Below are positions 9,206-17,434 of a DNA stretch of 64,000 nucleotides, piece by piece. A model generated the notes under the pieces. It was not told where the DNA came from. It did not search any database and saw only the letters and a program-made list of their open reading frames with translations. A program made the translations under genes and the position numbers. Source of the stretch: CAYOWK01 sp964407665 (lineage in GTDB: Bacteria > Pseudomonadota > Alphaproteobacteria > Caulobacterales > Hyphomonadaceae); contig CAYOWK010000014.1 in the NCBI GenBank assembly GCA_964407665.1, positions 15,147 to 79,146 on the forward strand, read 5' to 3'. How positions within the stretch are numbered: the stretch's first letter is position 1; each line of letters starts with the position of its first letter.

Positions 9206-10807
9206 ATGACGACACTTTCCCCTGAAGAAGAAGCCCGGCGCCGGCGCACGTTTGCGATCATCGCGCACCCTGACGCGGGCAAGACGACGCTGACCGAGAA
9301 CATCCTGCTGGCCGGCGGGGCGATCCGGCTTGCCGGAGCCGTGAAGGCGCGTGGGGAACGCCGCCGCACGACTTCGGACTGGATGAAGATCGAGCGCGAC
9401 CGGGGCATCTCGGTTTCGGCCTCGGTGATGACGTTCGAGTACGAGAACAAGGTGTTCAACCTGCTCGATACGCCGGGCCACGAGGATTTCTCCGAGGACA
9501 CCTACCGCACTCTGACGGCGGCGGATTCGGCCGTCATGGTGCTTGACGCCGCCAAGGGCATCGAGCCGCAGACGCTGAAGCTGTTCGAGGTGTGCCGGCT
9601 GCGCGACATCCCGATCGTGACCTTCATCAACAAGATGGACCGCGAGGCGCTGGACCCGTTCCAGCTGCTGGAGGAGATCGAGCAGAAGCTGGCCCTGTCG
9701 GCGGCGCCGCTCTACTGGCCGCAAGGCTCGGGCGAGCGGTTGCGCGGGATGCGCGACCTGCGAACGGGCGAGTTCGTCGGCTACAAGCGCGTGGTCGAGG
9801 CGGATGGATCGGTCCACTACGATACGGGCCGAGTCGGCGCCAACGCCGAGGCCGAGTTCATGGACGAGGCCGAGCGGGCGGAGCTCAACGAGCAGGCCGA
9901 CATGGCGCATGGCGTGTGCGCGCAGTACGACCGGCAGAGCTATCTCGAAGGGCACATGACGCCCGTGGTGTTCGGCACGGCGCTGCGCCATTTCGGGGTG
10001 CGTGAACTTCTGACCGCGATGACGACCGAGGCTCCGGGGCCGCGCGACCAGAAGGCTTGGATAAAGGGCCAGGAAACGCGCATTGGCGCCGAGCGCAAGG
10101 AAGCCTCCGGCTTCATCTTCAAGATCCAGGCGAACATGGACCCCAACCACCGCGACCGCATCGCGTTCCTGCGGATGGTGTCGGGGCGGTTCCAGCGCGG
10201 CATGCGGATGAAGACCGCCGGCGGCAAGCAGGTGAACATCCACGCGCCGCTGATGTTCCTCGCGCAGGATCGCGAGATTGCGGAAGAGGCGTTCGGCGGC
10301 GACGTGATCGGCGTGCCCAACCATGGCGCGCTGCGCGTGGGCGATGCGCTGTCGGAGAGCGGCACGATCGTGTTCCAGGGCATCCCGAACTTTGCCCCGG
10401 AGATCCTGCGCCGGGCGCGCGTGAAGGACCCGATGAAGGCCAAGCACCTGCGCAAGGCGCTGGAAGGTCTGGCCGAGGAAGGTGTGACGCAGCTGTTCAC
10501 GCCGGAGATCGGATCGGACATGATCGTCGGCGCGGTCGGCCAGCTGCAGATCGAGGTGATGGCCGAGCGGGTGAAGGCGGAGAACGATCTGGAAGTCGTG
10601 TTCGAGCCGTCTCCGTGGAACGCCGCGCGCTGGCTGGCGTCGGACGATCCGAAGAAGGTGACGGCGTTCCTCGAAGCCAACAAGGGCTCGGCGGCCAAGG
10701 ACCTCGACGGCGCGCCGGTCTATCTGGCGAAGAGTTCGTGGGACGTCGGGTACATGTCGGATCGCAATCCGGATATTCGTTTTACTAAGACGAAGGATCG
10801 GGCTTAG
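9206..10807 (+). CDS. prfC: Peptide chain release factor 3
   Basis: Translational GTPase that recycles RF1/RF2 after peptide release. The 533 residues match the family. Visible G motifs are AHPDAGKTTLTE (P-loop, about residues 21-32), DTPGHEDFSEDT, and FINKMDREALDPF (NKMD). The C-terminal RF3 domain carries VGQLQIEVMAERVKAEN, conserved in RF3. The protein ends in RNPDIRFTKTKDRA, matching the usual end of RF3. The last 23 bases overlap the convergent lipoprotein gene. Confidence 0.97.
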   Translation: MTTLSPEEEARRRRTFAIIAHPDAGKTTLTENILLAGGAIRLAGAVKARGERRRTTSDWMKIERDRGISVSASVMTFEYENKVFNLLDTPGHEDFSEDTYRTLTAADSAVMVLDAAKGIEPQTLKLFEVCRLRDIPIVTFINKMDREALDPFQLLEEIEQKLALSAAPLYWPQGSGERLRGMRDLRTGEFVGYKRVVEADGSVHYDTGRVGANAEAEFMDEAERAELNEQADMAHGVCAQYDRQSYLEGHMTPVVFGTALRHFGVRELLTAMTTEAPGPRDQKAWIKGQETRIGAERKEASGFIFKIQANMDPNHRDRIAFLRMVSGRFQRGMRMKTAGGKQVNIHAPLMFLAQDREIAEEAFGGDVIGVPNHGALRVGDALSESGTIVFQGIPNFAPEILRRARVKDPMKAKHLRKALEGLAEEGVTQLFTPEIGSDMIVGAVGQLQIEVMAERVKAENDLEVVFEPSPWNAARWLASDDPKKVTAFLEANKGSAAKDLDGAPVYLAKSSWDVGYMSDRNPDIRFTKTKDRA

Positions 10808-11384
10808 GGTCTGGGCTCTTCGGCATGGCGAAGCCCGCGGAGCTGGCGCGCTGGTCGGCGCACGCGCCCTTGACCGTGACGGCGTTTAGCAGAAGCAGGT
10901 CGCGGCGAGCTCCTGCTGCCGAGGTGGTGAGAAGAATGATGTCTGCGCCATCAGGCCGATCGCGACATAGGACATCACGCATGGCCAACCCGTCTGCATT
11001 CGGCCCAGAATAGAGCGCGCCGAACTTGCTCGATTCAGATTGCGCCGACGCCAGTATCCCGTTCCGCGCCGCGCCGGTGGCCGGACCCGTCACTCTAACG
11101 GCGCATTTGCTCCTCACCGGAATACCAATCTCTACCGCGCCAGACCGTGTGCGCCAAGTCAGCATTTCCCCGCCGGTCAGCATCGCGGGGCCAACAAGCC
11201 CGGCCTTCAGGAGCGGGTCGTCTTCCACAATGCCGGAGAATGTCGGACCGCTCGCTTCGAGACTCCGCATGCATAACTTTGTAAACCCAGCAGTGGCGAC
11301 ATCAGCATCTGCGCCGGCAACCGTATCAGGAGTGCTGGCGCAGCCGAGTAGGGCCAAGGCCCCGAGTGTGGCTCCAAGTCTCAT
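10785..11384 (-). CDS. Putative lipoprotein of unknown function
   Basis: A 199-residue protein with a lipoprotein signal, MRLGATLGALALLGCAS, so it is probably anchored in the envelope. After the lipidated cysteine it has a mixed domain with three further cysteines (KLCMRS, SKCAVR, VLCRDR) and a hydrophobic strand near DIILLTTSAAGARRDLLLL. The start at 11384 has a GGGGGGAC ribosome-binding site six bases upstream. Base composition is less G+C-rich than in neighbours. I do not recognise the family; its 3' end overlaps prfC by 23 bases. Confidence 0.72.
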   Translation of the reverse strand: MRLGATLGALALLGCASTPDTVAGADADVATAGFTKLCMRSLEASGPTFSGIVEDDPLLKAGLVGPAMLTGGEMLTWRTRSGAVEIGIPVRSKCAVRVTGPATGAARNGILASAQSESSKFGALYSGPNADGLAMRDVLCRDRPDGADIILLTTSAAGARRDLLLLNAVTVKGACADQRASSAGFAMPKSPDPKPDPSS

Positions 11385-11645
11385 CCGTTCGTCCCCCCAG
11401 TTCCTGCCGCGCATTAGCATGGAGCTCCCAGTAGGGCGAGAGGTAGCGCCCGGCGCCTTCGGCGAACAAGTCCTCCGCAGTTCAACTCTTCATTCTGAGC
11501 AGGAGCATATCTTGGATGAACTTCCATGGCACGGGCAAGCGAGGCATAGTCGTGAAGGTGGGCGTGCGGAGATGCCGTTAAAGCTGAGATTTGAGCCTGC
11601 AACTTCACACCGCCAATGCCTTGGTTCGGTTCCTGGAGCAGCCTG

Positions 11646-12503
11646 ATGGAAACGAAACGTATCCGGGCAAACGGGCTTGAGTTTGCGGTCGATGTCTGGG
11701 GCGAGGGCGATACGGTCGCGCTGTTGCTGCACGGCTTTCCCGAGAGCCGGGTGGCGTGGCGGGGACTGGCGCCGAAGCTGGCGGAGCTGGGGTGGCGCGT
11801 CGCGGCGCCGGACATGCGCGGGTATGGCGACAGCGACAAGCCGCGTGAGCGCAGCGCCTATGGGCTTGATGCGCTGACGGCGGATGTGGCGGGGCTGTTC
11901 GAGGCGCTGGGTGCGCGGCGGCGCGTGCTGATCGGACACGACTGGGGCGGTATCGTCGCGTGGGCGGCGGCCATGCGCCCGGAGACGAAGCTGGACGGGC
12001 TGGTCGTTCTCAATGCGCCGCATCCCGAGCGGTACCGGCAGGTGCTGCGGTCCGGGCTGAGCCAGCTGTTGCGGTCCTGGTATGTGCTCGTCTTCCAGCT
12101 GCCGGGACTGCCGGAGATGCAGATGCGGGCCGATGGCGGGCGTGGGTTGAAGCGCATCCTGAGACGCGGATCGCAGGCGATCCCCGAGGAGGCGCTGGAG
12201 ACCTACGCGGCGAACATCCTGAAGCCGGGGGCGGCGACGGCGATGATCAACTACTACCGCGCCAATGCCCGCACGCTGGGATCGGATGGCTGGGGCGATC
12301 GGGTCGAGACGCCGACGCTGCTGCTGTGGGGTGAGGCCGATCCGCATTTGGGGCCGGAGCTGGCGCGCGGCAATGAGGGGCTCGTTCCAGACCTGACGGT
12401 GCGGACGCTGCCGGGCGTCTCGCACTGGATCGAGCACGAGGCGCCGGATGCGGTGATGGCCGGGATCGCGGACTGGGCGGCAGGCAAGGGGCTGGCGGGC
12501 TGA
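11646..12503 (+). CDS. Alpha/beta hydrolase, epoxide-hydrolase-like
   Basis: Cytoplasmic alpha/beta-fold hydrolase of 285 residues. It shows the oxyanion loop LLLHGFPESRVAWRG, the nucleophile elbow GHDWGGIVAW with Asp as nucleophile, and the catalytic histidine in GVSHWIEHEAP. The HGFPES plus GHDWGG pair is typical of soluble epoxide hydrolases and haloacetate/haloalkane dehalogenases, so the likely reaction goes through an aspartyl ester; the substrate is not known. Start ATG at 11646 has GGAGCAG upstream; an in-frame ATG 30 bases earlier is possible. It is convergent with the next gene, six bases apart. Confidence 0.9.
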   Translation: METKRIRANGLEFAVDVWGEGDTVALLLHGFPESRVAWRGLAPKLAELGWRVAAPDMRGYGDSDKPRERSAYGLDALTADVAGLFEALGARRRVLIGHDWGGIVAWAAAMRPETKLDGLVVLNAPHPERYRQVLRSGLSQLLRSWYVLVFQLPGLPEMQMRADGGRGLKRILRRGSQAIPEEALETYAANILKPGAATAMINYYRANARTLGSDGWGDRVETPTLLLWGEADPHLGPELARGNEGLVPDLTVRTLPGVSHWIEHEAPDAVMAGIADWAAGKGLAG

Positions 12504-12509
12504 CGCGGG

Positions 12510-13076
12510 CTACGCCTCGAACGAGGCCGCGATCTTCTCGGCGAGGCGGCGGGCCTGTTTTTCGCCGCCGTGACTGTCGAAGATCCAGACACCGACCATC
12601 ACGCCGCGCCGGTCGTTGACCGCGTACATCGTACCCGGCGCGTCATAGACGCGGGTCCAGCCCACGACATGGACCTGGAGCCTTCCGATCAACTCGGGGC
12701 CATTGGGTCCCTCGCCGGGCGTTTCCGGGAAAGTCTGGGGGTTGCCGTACCAGCGGCCCTCCGATTCATTGCTGTGGGCAAACCGGGAGGTCATCCGGCC
12801 GCGCGAGTTGCGGACGAAACGCTCGAGGGTGTCGAATTTCGTGGCCAGCGCCACGACCAGTCCTCCATCGCTCTCCCGCGTGCCCGCCATGGTCGAATGA
12901 TAGTTGCGGTACGCTGCGAGACTGTCGATGTCGGTACCGCGATCCAGGGGAGTGTAGCGTTTCGGCAGGATGACGGAGCCGCCGCCGGGCAGCGGCGTGC
13001 GCGCCGGGGCTGCGAAGGCGGCCGGGGCGAGAAGGGCCGAGACCAGTCCAATGCCTGCGGATCGACGTGTCAGCAT
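12510..13076 (-). CDS. Exported protein of unknown function, Tat-like signal
   Basis: A 188-residue protein with an N-terminal export signal, MLTRRSAGIGLVSALLAPAA, whose twin arginine hints at Tat export. The mature part contains PKRYTPLDRGTDIDSLAAYR and ends with GVWIFDSHGGEKQARRLAEKI; I see no catalytic motif I can name. The start at 13076 has CAGGGGG just upstream and gives the best signal; the frame is open further upstream without one. It is divergent from the Rrf2 regulator. Confidence 0.7.
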   Translation of the reverse strand: MLTRRSAGIGLVSALLAPAAFAAPARTPLPGGGSVILPKRYTPLDRGTDIDSLAAYRNYHSTMAGTRESDGGLVVALATKFDTLERFVRNSRGRMTSRFAHSNESEGRWYGNPQTFPETPGEGPNGPELIGRLQVHVVGWTRVYDAPGTMYAVNDRRGVMVGVWIFDSHGGEKQARRLAEKIAASFEA

Positions 13077-13188
13077 GTCCCCCTGCCGCTTCTGAGCCTG
13101 TGTGTCTGATACTGCGCCGAAGGCCCTGCCGGCAATCCGGCGGCGGCGCCTCTTGACGCGCAGGCCATCACGCATCATTTGAAGTTAC

Positions 13189-13668
13189 ATGAAACGGGAC
13201 AGCCGCCTTTCGACAATCCTGCATGCTCTGCTGCACATGGCGGAGCGTGAGGCGCCGATGACGTCCGCCGAGCTGGCTGTGTGCATGGGCACCAACGCCG
13301 TAGTGGTGCGCCGGACCATGGCGGGGCTGCGCGAGGCCGGGTTCGTGCGCTCCACCAAGGGACACGGCGGCGGCTGGGAGATCGGCTGCGATCTGGAGCG
13401 GATGACGCTGAAGGATATCTATGAGGCGCTGGGCTCGCCCGCGCTGATGGCGATGGGCGTGCATCTGGAAGGTCCGCAATGCCTGGTCGAGCAGGCGGTG
13501 AACCACGCGCTCAACGATGCATTCGAGGAGGCCGAGCGGGTGCTTGTGCAGCGTCTCGGCGACGTGACGCTGAAGCAGCTGGCGGATGATTTTCGCGGGC
13601 GCGCGCAGCGACACCGGGCGGAGCATGGCAGCGGTCACGGCGCGCCAGTCAGGAGGAGACAGCCATGA
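13189..13668 (+). CDS. Rrf2 family transcriptional regulator
   Basis: Winged-helix DNA-binding regulator. The N-terminus RLSTILHALLHMAEREAPMTSAELA and the wing VRSTKGHGGGWEIG fit Rrf2. The three-cysteine iron-sulphur cluster loop of IscR/NsrR is absent: cysteines occur only singly (CMGT, GCDL, QCLV). It may therefore sense something else, perhaps thiol redox state. Its stop overlaps the start of the flavoprotein gene by four bases, so the two are co-transcribed and translationally coupled, and the regulator probably controls this operon. Confidence 0.9.
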   Translation: MKRDSRLSTILHALLHMAEREAPMTSAELAVCMGTNAVVVRRTMAGLREAGFVRSTKGHGGGWEIGCDLERMTLKDIYEALGSPALMAMGVHLEGPQCLVEQAVNHALNDAFEEAERVLVQRLGDVTLKQLADDFRGRAQRHRAEHGSGHGAPVRRRQP

Positions 13669-14564
13669 GTACGGGCACGGGCTACGACGTCATCGTGGTC
13701 GGCGGCAGCTATGCGGGGCTGGCGGCGAGCCTCCAGCTGGCGCGGGCGCGCAGGCGGGTGCTGGTGATCGACAGCGGCGTCCGGCGCAACCGGTTCGCGT
13801 CGCATTCGCACGGGTTTCTGGGCCAGGACGGGCGGCCTCCGGGCGAGATCATCGCCGACGCCCGCGCGCAGGTGGCGGCCTATCCGACGGTCGATTGGGT
13901 CGAGGGGCGGGCGCTTTCGGCGGCGGCTCGCGACGGTTTTGCGGTTGAGGCGGACACGGGCGAGACGTACCGGGCGAAGCGGCTGATCCTGGCGTCCGGG
14001 GTGGTGGATGAGTTGCCGGAGCTGCCGGGCCTGGCCGAGCGTTGGGGCCGGCACGTTTTTCACTGTCCGTACTGCCATGGCTATGAGCTGGGCGGCGGGC
14101 CCATCGGGGTGCTGGCGTCTTCCGCGATCTCGATGCACCACGCCCTGATGCTGCCGGACTGGGGCCCGACAACGCTGTTCCTAAATGGCGCCTTCGAGCC
14201 GGACGCCGCGCAGCTCGCCGAGCTGGAGCGGCGTGGGACCGTGCTTGAGCGGCGGCGCGTGGTCCGCATGGGCGGCGAGGCGGACATGCATCTGGAGGAT
14301 GGCGCTGTTGTCCCGCTGGCGGGGCTGTTCACGCTGACGCGGATGCGGATCGCCAGTCCGCTGGCGGCGCAGCTGGGATGCGCGCAGGAGGAAAGCCCGA
14401 TCGGCGAGTTCGTCACCACAGATGCGATGAAGCAGACGACCGTGGCCGGCGTCTACAGCTGCGGGGACATGGCGCGCATGGCCGGGTCGGTGACGTTTGC
14501 AGTCGGCGACGGCGCGATGGCGGGGTTCGCCGCGCACCAGTCGCTGATGGCCGGACCGGCTTGA
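13665..14564 (+). CDS. NAD(P)/FAD-dependent oxidoreductase, thioredoxin-reductase-like
   Basis: Cytoplasmic flavoprotein of 299 residues with the low-molecular-weight thioredoxin reductase layout: FAD-binding VIVVGGSYAGLAAS near the N-terminus, the redox-active pair HCPYCHGYEL near residue 128, and a C-terminal FAD motif VYSCGDMARMAGSVTFAVGDG. The NADPH Rossmann motif between them is degenerate (GVLASSAIS where GGGxSA is expected), so it may not use NADPH or thioredoxin in the standard way. The related bacterial group pairs with small regulators, as here with Rrf2. Function in thiol redox balance is inferred. Confidence 0.88.
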   Translation: MSTGTGYDVIVVGGSYAGLAASLQLARARRRVLVIDSGVRRNRFASHSHGFLGQDGRPPGEIIADARAQVAAYPTVDWVEGRALSAAARDGFAVEADTGETYRAKRLILASGVVDELPELPGLAERWGRHVFHCPYCHGYELGGGPIGVLASSAISMHHALMLPDWGPTTLFLNGAFEPDAAQLAELERRGTVLERRRVVRMGGEADMHLEDGAVVPLAGLFTLTRMRIASPLAAQLGCAQEESPIGEFVTTDAMKQTTVAGVYSCGDMARMAGSVTFAVGDGAMAGFAAHQSLMAGPA

Positions 14565-14598
14565 CGCGGACTTCGGCTGTTGCGCCGGGCGGCCCGTT

Positions 14599-15588
14599 TC
14601 AGGGCACGCGGAGCGGAATGCGCGCGAGAACCTGGCGGCCGCCGGGGGCTTCCATCACGTAGCGGATCTCGTAGTCGCCGGCCTTGGCGGGGGTCTTGAG
14701 GTCGCCGGTCGATCCCGAGCGCGTGTAGAAGTAGGAGAGCTCGCCGCTGGTCTCCTGGAAGCCCTTGGGGACGAGGTCGATGTAGTCGCCGTTGCGGGAC
14801 GGACCGGTCCACGCGACCTGCAGCATGGCGTTGCGGCCAGCAACGGGTTCGGCTTCCAGCGTTGCGGTGACGGCGGTTACGGTGAGGGGTGACGAGGCCA
14901 CCACGACCCGGCCGCCCGGACCCTCGGCGAGATAGCGGATGTTGTAGTCGCCAGGCTTGCCCGGGGCGGTCAGCTTCGAGGGATTGCCGTCTCGGGTGTA
15001 GGCGTAGGTGATCTCGCCCGAGGTCTCGGTATAGAGTTCAGGCACGATGTCGATGTAGTCGCCGTCATTGCCGGGGCCGAACCAGGTGAGCGGAATCGGC
15101 GCGCCGGCTTCCACGCTTGTCGGCGGCAGGTTGAAGGTGACGGCTGCAGGGTTCACGGTCAGGGGTATGACCGCCTTCACCACGCGGCCCGTGGAGAGCT
15201 CGGCGAGGTAGCGCAGGTCGTATTCGCCGGGTTTCGTGGGAGCCCGAAGCCTCGCGCGGGCGGCGGCGTCGCGCATGTAGACAAACTCGATCTCGCCGGT
15301 CGTCGCCGTATATCCGCGCGGAACGATGTCGATGTAGTCGGCGGCGTTGCCGGGGCCGGTCCAGTCCGCCTCGAAGTCACTGCCGGCGAGGACAGTGGCG
15401 GGGGCCGAAAGCGTGACGTCGCCATCAACGGGCGCTCCCGTGTTGATGGTGCGCGCGGGCGGCGAGCCGGCGGTGGAGTCCGCGGGCGCCTCGGCGACAT
15501 CGGTGACGGGCGCGGGCTTCGGGCCGCAGCCTGCCAGAACAGTTGCGGCCAATGCGGCCGCCGCCAGATGCCGGATTGCAGGTGTCAT
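14599..15588 (-). CDS. Lipoprotein with three tandem beta-type repeats
   Basis: An envelope protein of about 329 residues. The signal ends in the lipobox LAGC after AAAALAATV. The mature part is three consecutive repeats of about 85 residues, each with the pattern WTGPGN-x-DYIDIVP-x-TSGEI-x-YTRDG, then KPGDYxIRYLAE and GRVVxAxIPLTV. The pattern looks like tandem Ig-like beta sandwiches and resembles repeat regions attached to VWA-domain proteins in alphaproteobacteria; here the repeats stand alone. The start at 15588 is set by the signal peptide. Confidence 0.8.
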   Translation of the reverse strand: MTPAIRHLAAAALAATVLAGCGPKPAPVTDVAEAPADSTAGSPPARTINTGAPVDGDVTLSAPATVLAGSDFEADWTGPGNAADYIDIVPRGYTATTGEIEFVYMRDAAARARLRAPTKPGEYDLRYLAELSTGRVVKAVIPLTVNPAAVTFNLPPTSVEAGAPIPLTWFGPGNDGDYIDIVPELYTETSGEITYAYTRDGNPSKLTAPGKPGDYNIRYLAEGPGGRVVVASSPLTVTAVTATLEAEPVAGRNAMLQVAWTGPSRNGDYIDLVPKGFQETSGELSYFYTRSGSTGDLKTPAKAGDYEIRYVMEAPGGRQVLARIPLRVP

Positions 15589-15684
15589 GACGTGTCCCTC
15601 GCGCTTGTCCCGACGCTGATGCGGGATGTCTGGCGACGTGGGGGACAAGTCAAGCGGAGCCTGCAGAATGCTGCCGGCAATGGC

Positions 15685-16488
15685 TCAGTCGTTGTCGTCG
15701 GGGATGTTGATGATCTCGCCGCAGGCCTTGCAGTGGACGGCGTCGGGCTCGTGACGCAGGAGGCCGCAGCGGGTGCAGCGGTGCTGGACCTTGATCGGCC
15801 GCATCACGACCTGAATGAGGCGGAAGAACAGGCTGACGCCGCCGATCATCATGAAGATGGAGATCAGCCGTCCCCACACGCCGGGCAGCGTGATGTCGCC
15901 ATAGCCGGTCGTGGTGAGCGAGGTGACGGTGAAGTAGAGGGAGTCCGCGTAGGAGTGGATGGACTCCAGCCGTCCCGCGTACAGGGTGTGGACCAGCGCC
16001 GTCATCATGAAGACGAAGACGGCGAGGTTGCTGGCGGCCTTGATCGTCTCCTCATACCTGCGCAGCGGCCGGCCGAAGACCCGCCAGAAGGATTGTCCGT
16101 TGATCAGGGAGTAGGCCCGCACGATCCGCAGGAAGCCGAGATTGGCGGCATAGACCGGAACGACGAGAGAGATCAGAACAGCGATGTCGGCCCAGACAAT
16201 GGGTCGGGAGATCCACCGCCGGAGATCGCCGTACCCCCAGGCGCGCGCGGCCAGATCCAGCAACAGGACCAGCGCGATGGCGTAGTCGATGATGAGGAAC
16301 GTCGCACCCTTCTCGATGAAGGGCGACAGCATGAAGAACACGATGAGCGCGGCGTCGAAGATCAGCCAGACCAGCTGGAAGCGGAGCGCCTTCGGAGTCT
16401 CGCCGTGATAGAGTTCGTGCAGCTTCGAGCCGATGCGCCGGGCCCAGGCCGGGCCGGTGTGGAGCGGGCGCGTCTTCGGTTGGGGCAT
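15685..16488 (-). CDS. Voltage-gated-type potassium channel with C-terminal zinc ribbon
   Basis: Inner-membrane ion channel of about 267 residues. Hydrophobic segments S1-S4 precede a pore region with the selectivity filter TSLTTTGYGDITLPG and a final helix. S4 (LGFLRIVRAYSLING) has only two arginines, so voltage sensing may be weak. After the last helix comes CTRCGLLRHEPDAVHCKACG, a four-cysteine zinc ribbon that is not part of the classic channel. The ATG at 16488 has GAAAGG and AAGGAG upstream; a GTG twelve bases earlier is the alternative. Confidence 0.88.
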   Translation of the reverse strand: MPQPKTRPLHTGPAWARRIGSKLHELYHGETPKALRFQLVWLIFDAALIVFFMLSPFIEKGATFLIIDYAIALVLLLDLAARAWGYGDLRRWISRPIVWADIAVLISLVVPVYAANLGFLRIVRAYSLINGQSFWRVFGRPLRRYEETIKAASNLAVFVFMMTALVHTLYAGRLESIHSYADSLYFTVTSLTTTGYGDITLPGVWGRLISIFMMIGGVSLFFRLIQVVMRPIKVQHRCTRCGLLRHEPDAVHCKACGEIINIPDDND

Positions 16489-16688
16489 GCCTTTCGACAC
16501 TCCTTCTGTCCCTCGCGCGGGGGCGACTTCACCAGATCAACAGGGGTTGCACCAGAACGTTTGCTGGCGAAAGGTTGTTCACCGGCCAAGCCAAAAAGGT
16601 GAGACCGCTTTGGCGTTGACGGGCAGCCGGCGTCCAAGTATGTTCATGATATGTTCTTTTTCGGGCCGCACGAGATGTGGAGGGGCGA

Positions 16689-17306
16689 ATGATCGAGTTC
16701 TGGACCAACCCGATGAGCCGGGGGCAGATCGCCCACTGGATGCTGGAGGAGCTGGGTCAGCCCTACACGACCAACTGGGTGCCGTGGGGCCAGAACAAGT
16801 CGCCCGATTTTCTCGCCGTCAATCCGATGGGCAAGCTTCCGACGATCCGCCATGACGGCAAGGTGGTGACGGAAGCGGCGGCGATCTGCCTGTATCTGGC
16901 GGACGCCTTTCCGCAGGCGGGCCTGAAACCACAGGGCGCGGCGCTGGCCGACTATTACCGCTGGACGTTCTTTGCCGCCGGGCCGGTGGAGCATGCCGTG
17001 ACGTCGAAGGCGATGGGCTGGTCGGCCCCGGCCGAGCGCGAGGGCATGCTCGGCTTCGGCAACTTCGATCAGGCCGTCGGAGCGCTGGAAGGCCTCCTGA
17101 AATCGAGTGCGTTCGTGTGTGGCGACACGTTCACGGCGGCAGACGTTTATGTGGGAAGCGCGGTGGACTGGGGGCTGGCCTTCAAGTCGATGCCGGCTCT
17201 GCCCGCCTTCGAGGCCTATGCGGCGCGGCTGCAGGAGCGCCCAGCCTATCAGAGCGCCAAGGCGATCAATGCCGCCAAGATGGCTGAGATGGAGTCTGCG
17301 GGCTAA
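16689..17306 (+). CDS. Glutathione S-transferase family protein
   Basis: Cytosolic GST of 205 residues. The thioredoxin-fold half begins MIEFWTNPMSRGQIAHWMLEE, where Ser in NPMSRG is the probable catalytic residue, and carries NPMGKLPTIRHDGKVVTEAAAI with the cis-proline and the Glu-Ala pair that holds glutathione. The all-helical half has CGDTFTAADVYVG, the conserved N-capping box. GAGGGG lies five bases before the chosen ATG. The physiological substrate is unknown. Confidence 0.93.
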   Translation: MIEFWTNPMSRGQIAHWMLEELGQPYTTNWVPWGQNKSPDFLAVNPMGKLPTIRHDGKVVTEAAAICLYLADAFPQAGLKPQGAALADYYRWTFFAAGPVEHAVTSKAMGWSAPAEREGMLGFGNFDQAVGALEGLLKSSAFVCGDTFTAADVYVGSAVDWGLAFKSMPALPAFEAYAARLQERPAYQSAKAINAAKMAEMESAG

Positions 17307-17434
17307 ACGGCGCGCGGCTTGACGGTCGTTCCGGCAAGAATTCACCTGCCGATAAATTGTCTGTGGGGGTGGGTTGCCGATATGGGCGGCGGCGATAGCA
17401 TCCATGCCTTCATTTCCTGCTTGAAGGATCGTCC

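Noticed and set aside
7955..10447. An 830-codon minus-strand open frame across the secreted gene and prfC
   Set aside because: Shadow of prfC; Arg/His/Leu-rich translation with no recognisable domains.
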